Source of the DNA: CAKSEI01 sp964403505
GTDB taxonomy: Bacteria > Bacillota > Clostridia > Oscillospirales > CAG-272
DNA: 64,000 bases
Assembly (NCBI GenBank): GCA_964403505.1
Contig: CAYOFP010000009.1
Coordinates: 1-64,000 of the forward strand
Reading direction: 5' to 3'
Below the pieces are notes generated by a model. That model was given only the letters and a program-made list of their open reading frames with translations, had not been told where the DNA came from and ran no database searches. The translations under genes and the position numbers were made by a program. This document shows positions 61,967 to 64,000 of this stretch, piece by piece. The number at the start of each line of letters is the position of its first letter. Positions within the stretch are counted from its first letter, which is position 1.

Positions 61967-62577
61967 AATTTGAAAAGGTCGGGATGCTGAAATTCATTTC
62001 CCATCTTGACCTATGCCGCACGATGCGGGAGGCGTTTAACCGTGCGAGGGTGCCTGTCGGGTATTCCGAGGGCTTTAACCCTCATCCGAAGATGACCTTT
62101 GCCCTGCCGCTTTCCATCGGTTGCGAGAGTGTGTGTGAGCTTATGGATATTAAAGTGCCGGAGGATGCGGACGGAGATGAAATCGTGCGTGCGCTCGACG
62201 CCGTGACTGCGCCCGATCTGCGTTTCAAAGGGGCTTTTGCGCCGAATCTGAAATTCTCGGATGTCACTGCGGCAAAATACAAGATAACTTTTTTGGCAAA
62301 TACCACGGCAGACGGGGTGGAGCGGGTGCTCAAAGCTCCCGAGCCGATAACTAAAGTCTCGAAAAAAGGCGTTGAAAAAACGCTCGATATCAAGCCGCTG
62401 ATTCTTGATTATGATGTGATAAGCGACAGGGAACTGATACTTACTCTCGCCGCTTCGCCCGACAGCTACCTGAATCCGGCGGCGGTCTGCGATATGCTCA
62501 TAAAAGGCGACCCTGACGGTGACTACGCCATCACCCGCCTCGAGATACTCGACAAAAACGGGGATTTGTTTCGGTGA
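61942..62577 (+). CDS. TIGR03936 / DUF2344 radical-SAM-associated protein
   Basis: The ATG at 61942 follows GGAGAG and lies 25 bp inside the end of the radical SAM gene; longer in-frame starts are inside that gene. The 211-residue product shows the DUF2344 hallmark FEKVGMLKFISHLDLCRTMREAF followed by GYSEGFNPHPKMTFALPLSIG and CELMDIKV. It is the usual partner of TIGR03960 proteins and probably acts with it as a complex. In many Clostridia this pair precedes ribonuclease G and the rplU-rpmA operon, but here a repeat and terminators follow instead. Confidence 0.9.
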   Translation: MVYKNLRIEFEKVGMLKFISHLDLCRTMREAFNRARVPVGYSEGFNPHPKMTFALPLSIGCESVCELMDIKVPEDADGDEIVRALDAVTAPDLRFKGAFAPNLKFSDVTAAKYKITFLANTTADGVERVLKAPEPITKVSKKGVEKTLDIKPLILDYDVISDRELILTLAASPDSYLNPAAVCDMLIKGDPDGDYAITRLEILDKNGDLFR

Positions 62578-62583
62578 GTGTAT

Positions 62584-62719
62584 GTGGGGGACACTTTTTG
62601 TAAAAAGTGTCCCCCACACCCCCACACAAAAACTTTTATAGGCGCAAGACTTATCTTGCGCCGGGGAAAAGCACAGCGCCCGCTCTAAAGTTTTGGTCAA
62701 GCTTTTTCAAAAGCTTGCG
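62584..62719 (+). repeat. Dispersed intergenic repeat with terminator hairpin (copy B)
   Basis: A GTGGGGGACACTTTTT/AAAAAGTGTCCCCCAC hairpin (62584-62617) is followed by the core CAAAAACTTTTATAGGCGC and AAGACTTATCTTGCGC seen in copy A at 53581. CAAGCTTTTT/AAAAGCTTG closes the unit. The rest of the 401-bp gap 62578-62978 holds the small inverted repeat TTAAGGCGGAGCCTTAA (about 62726), a terminator at 62819 and a minus-strand terminator at 62944. No gene is seen. Confidence 0.75.
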
Positions 62720-62818
62720 GATTTTTAAGGCGGAGCCTTAAATCGCCGCTTGCTGCCGGCGAAATTCCTTTGCCATATAAAAGCGCAGGAGTGGGTGAAT
62801 TTTGTGCGGAGCACAAAA

Positions 62819-62857
62819 GAGGGCGAACCCTCGCCGGGGGTTCGCCCTTGCTTTTTA
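62819..62857 (+). terminator. Intrinsic terminator in the intergenic region
   Basis: GGGCGAACCC (62821-62830) pairs with GGGTTCGCCC (62838-62847), followed by TTGCTTTTTA. It is a classical GC-rich hairpin with a T-run. Confidence 0.85.
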
Positions 62858-62943
62858 TCGTTGTATCTATTATAAGTTTGAGCCTACAAGTCAGCGTCTG
62901 ATACAAAAGTTACAATATATAGTGAGATCTTCCTATAACACAA

Positions 62944-62975
62944 AATCCGCCACGCCTTTTGACATGGTGGATTCG
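62944..62975 (-). terminator. Terminator of the small minus-strand gene
   Basis: AATCCGCCAC and ATGGTGGATT pair with one wobble around a short loop. On the minus strand the hairpin follows the stop codon at 62979 and is trailed by TTTTG. Confidence 0.65.
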
Positions 62976-62978
62976 TTT

Positions 62979-63401
62979 TTAAGTATCAACTTGATTTGAG
63001 CTTTCGTATGCGGCGACGTCTCTGTACATCTCTTGATAAAGATCAAGCATTTTGCGCAGTGTGCTGTTGCAATCAATAACTGCCAGTCTCATGGTGTCGG
63101 CAACGTCTTGAATTGCCTCGCTCTCGTAACCGTTGTCTCCGAGATTGCATATGGCTTGCGCCATATTGCCCAATGCGTTGCTTTGGAGTGTAAGTTGCAA
63201 TGCGGAAATATTCTCAAAAATTTCTTTTGCGGTTAATTCGTTTTTATTTTCCATAATATCCTCCGAATTTAAGTCCGCAGGACACGCAAGGCATATTGTG
63301 TTTTCATCTGTGAAGCGTGCCCTGCCTTTTTTCACAAGACCTTTTGCCCGTTTTGGGTAGGTCGCTCCGATTTCTTTGCCTGTTTCGTCCACAACTCTCA
63401 C
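62979..63401 (-). CDS. Small protein with RVVDETGKEIG/TYPKRAKGLV motif, function unknown
   Basis: A 140-residue protein read from a GTG at 63401. The N-terminal about 42 residues (RVVDETGKEIGATYPKRAKG, then LVKKGRARFTDENTICLACP) form a short basic domain I recall at the start of many clostridial small proteins. The rest (about 50-140) is predicted helical with no known motif: LTAKEIFENISALQLTLQ, MRLAVIDCNSTLRKMLDLYQEM. There is no signal peptide or membrane segment, so it is probably cytoplasmic. The basic N-terminal part could be nucleic-acid binding. The exact start is uncertain because an ATG just upstream is out of frame. It follows the DUF421 gene on the same strand after 120 bp without further features. 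Confidence 0.65.
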   Translation of the reverse strand: MRVVDETGKEIGATYPKRAKGLVKKGRARFTDENTICLACPADLNSEDIMENKNELTAKEIFENISALQLTLQSNALGNMAQAICNLGDNGYESEAIQDVADTMRLAVIDCNSTLRKMLDLYQEMYRDVAAYESSNQVDT

Positions 63402-63521
63402 GTTTTTTCCATGGGTGACCGCCCCATTTCGCTGTGATAGTGAAAACTGTTTTTTGTCATGGGTGCCATCCCCGTTTCACAAATTGATTATAACATATAA
63501 TATATATAAAGCTGTCAAGGC

Positions 63522-64000
63522 TTACTTTTCCTTTAATATAAGATTGGTATTTCCTGCGTCGTCCATGGAAAAGAGAAAGACGTTTTTATACTGCGTTCCC
63601 ATTTGCTTGAGGGTGCGCAAAAGCCAGTTGCGGTCCTTGCCGAGCAGGGTGAGATTGTAGTCGTAGATATGACCGTCGATGACCAGCGGATGGGAAATTC
63701 CACATTCCTTGTCTTTTATGCCGAGGTCGGATTTGGTTACATTGAGGTTTTCTGTTTTCGGTGTGATCGAGAGCTGGCCGTTCTGCTCGAGTATGGCATA
63801 CTCCACATCGGAAATGTCGTAAATGTCTTTTTTGCGCATTTCAGAGAGTAATTCATCGAGGGAAATGCGGTTTTTGCGCAGCTGCCGCTGGTCTAACTTG
63901 CCTTTCACTACGACAATGCAGGGGACACCGTCGAACAGCTTCTTGAATTTCGGCACCTTGGTCGCAGTATATGATATAATAATTTCGAGGAAGAATAAGA
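63522..64000 (-). CDS. DUF421 (YetF-like) membrane protein, C-terminal part; N-terminus outside window
   Basis: The frame is open through base 64000 on the minus strand and ends at 63522, giving about 158 visible residues. The visible start LFFLEIIISYTATKVPKFKKLFDG matches the region after the transmembrane helices, and the rest matches the YetF-type cytoplasmic domain: GVPCIVVVKGKLDQRQLRKNRI, LDELLSEMRKKDIYDISDVEYAILE, NGQLSIT. The downstream extension (SHPLVIDGHIYDYNLTLLGKDRNWL) is the usual second half in Clostridia and Bacilli. The family is membrane-bound and of uncertain biochemical function, with sporulation- or stress-related members. The GTG at 63956 is an internal codon, not the start. 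Confidence 0.85.
   Translation of the reverse strand, partial: LFFLEIIISYTATKVPKFKKLFDGVPCIVVVKGKLDQRQLRKNRISLDELLSEMRKKDIYDISDVEYAILEQNGQLSITPKTENLNVTKSDLGIKDKECGISHPLVIDGHIYDYNLTLLGKDRNWLLRTLKQMGTQYKNVFLFSMDDAGNTNLILKEK

Noticed and set aside
63376..63660. 94-codon plus-strand frame opposite the DUF421 gene
   Set aside because: It overlaps a convincing DUF421 coding frame and the promoter region of the small gene; no motif is seen.

Overview
The window looks like a chromosomal segment from a spore-forming, anaerobic Gram-positive bacterium of class Clostridia, most likely Oscillospiraceae/Ruminococcaceae-like. The grounds are: dipicolinate synthase genes (endospores), a type I dockerin, many large surface proteins with SLH, leucine-rich or beta-helix domains, ER-type (SipW-like) signal peptidases, strong AGGAGG-type ribosome binding sites, and mid-range GC. 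No rRNA, tRNA, CRISPR array or transposase was recognised.

Layout. (1) 1-7100: a carbohydrate-utilisation run: the end of a GH3 beta-glycosidase, an AGE-family (cellobiose/mannobiose-type) 2-epimerase, a GH38 alpha-mannosidase, an endonuclease/exonuclease/phosphatase-fold hydrolase, then a MITE-like element, a terminator, a promoter and a TIM-barrel sugar-phosphate isomerase. (2) 7229-10471, minus strand: a DUF5107-TPR protein. (3) 10801-26397: two giant paralogous secreted or lipid-anchored proteins (2330 and 2753 residues) with matching promoters and a shared palindrome. They carry a 572-bp tract that is 100% identical and have different C-termini. The first is followed by a translationally coupled 46-residue peptide; the second ends in a dockerin. 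A membrane-anchored protein with a cohesin-like N-terminal domain follows at 26413.

(4) 27659-50993: the most interesting region. A degenerate HD-GYP/EAL protein begins a same-strand run of secreted or membrane proteins with SipW/TasA-type N-terminal anchors. The run includes two S26B signal peptidases and, in the middle, a membrane-tethered McrB-like AAA+ ATPase next to a DUF2357 coiled-coil protein. I read this as a cell-surface fibre or matrix assembly locus with a built-in McrB-type AAA+ machine and a possible cyclic-di-GMP-linked sensor. The individual families are recognisable; the combination is not one I can match to a described system.

(5) 51051-52084, minus strand: a lipoprotein and a cyclophilin-type PPIase. 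(6) 52203-53566: dpaA-dpaB with a sporulation-sigma-like promoter. (7) 53797-56259: an LRR/SLH surface protein. (8) 56583-62577: rlmB, a large pseudo-P-type-ATPase membrane protein, a TIGR03960-type B12-binding radical SAM protein and its DUF2344 partner, very closely spaced. (9) 62578-64000: terminators and a dispersed repeat, then on the minus strand a small unknown protein and the C-terminal part of a DUF421 (YetF-like) membrane protein that runs off the window.
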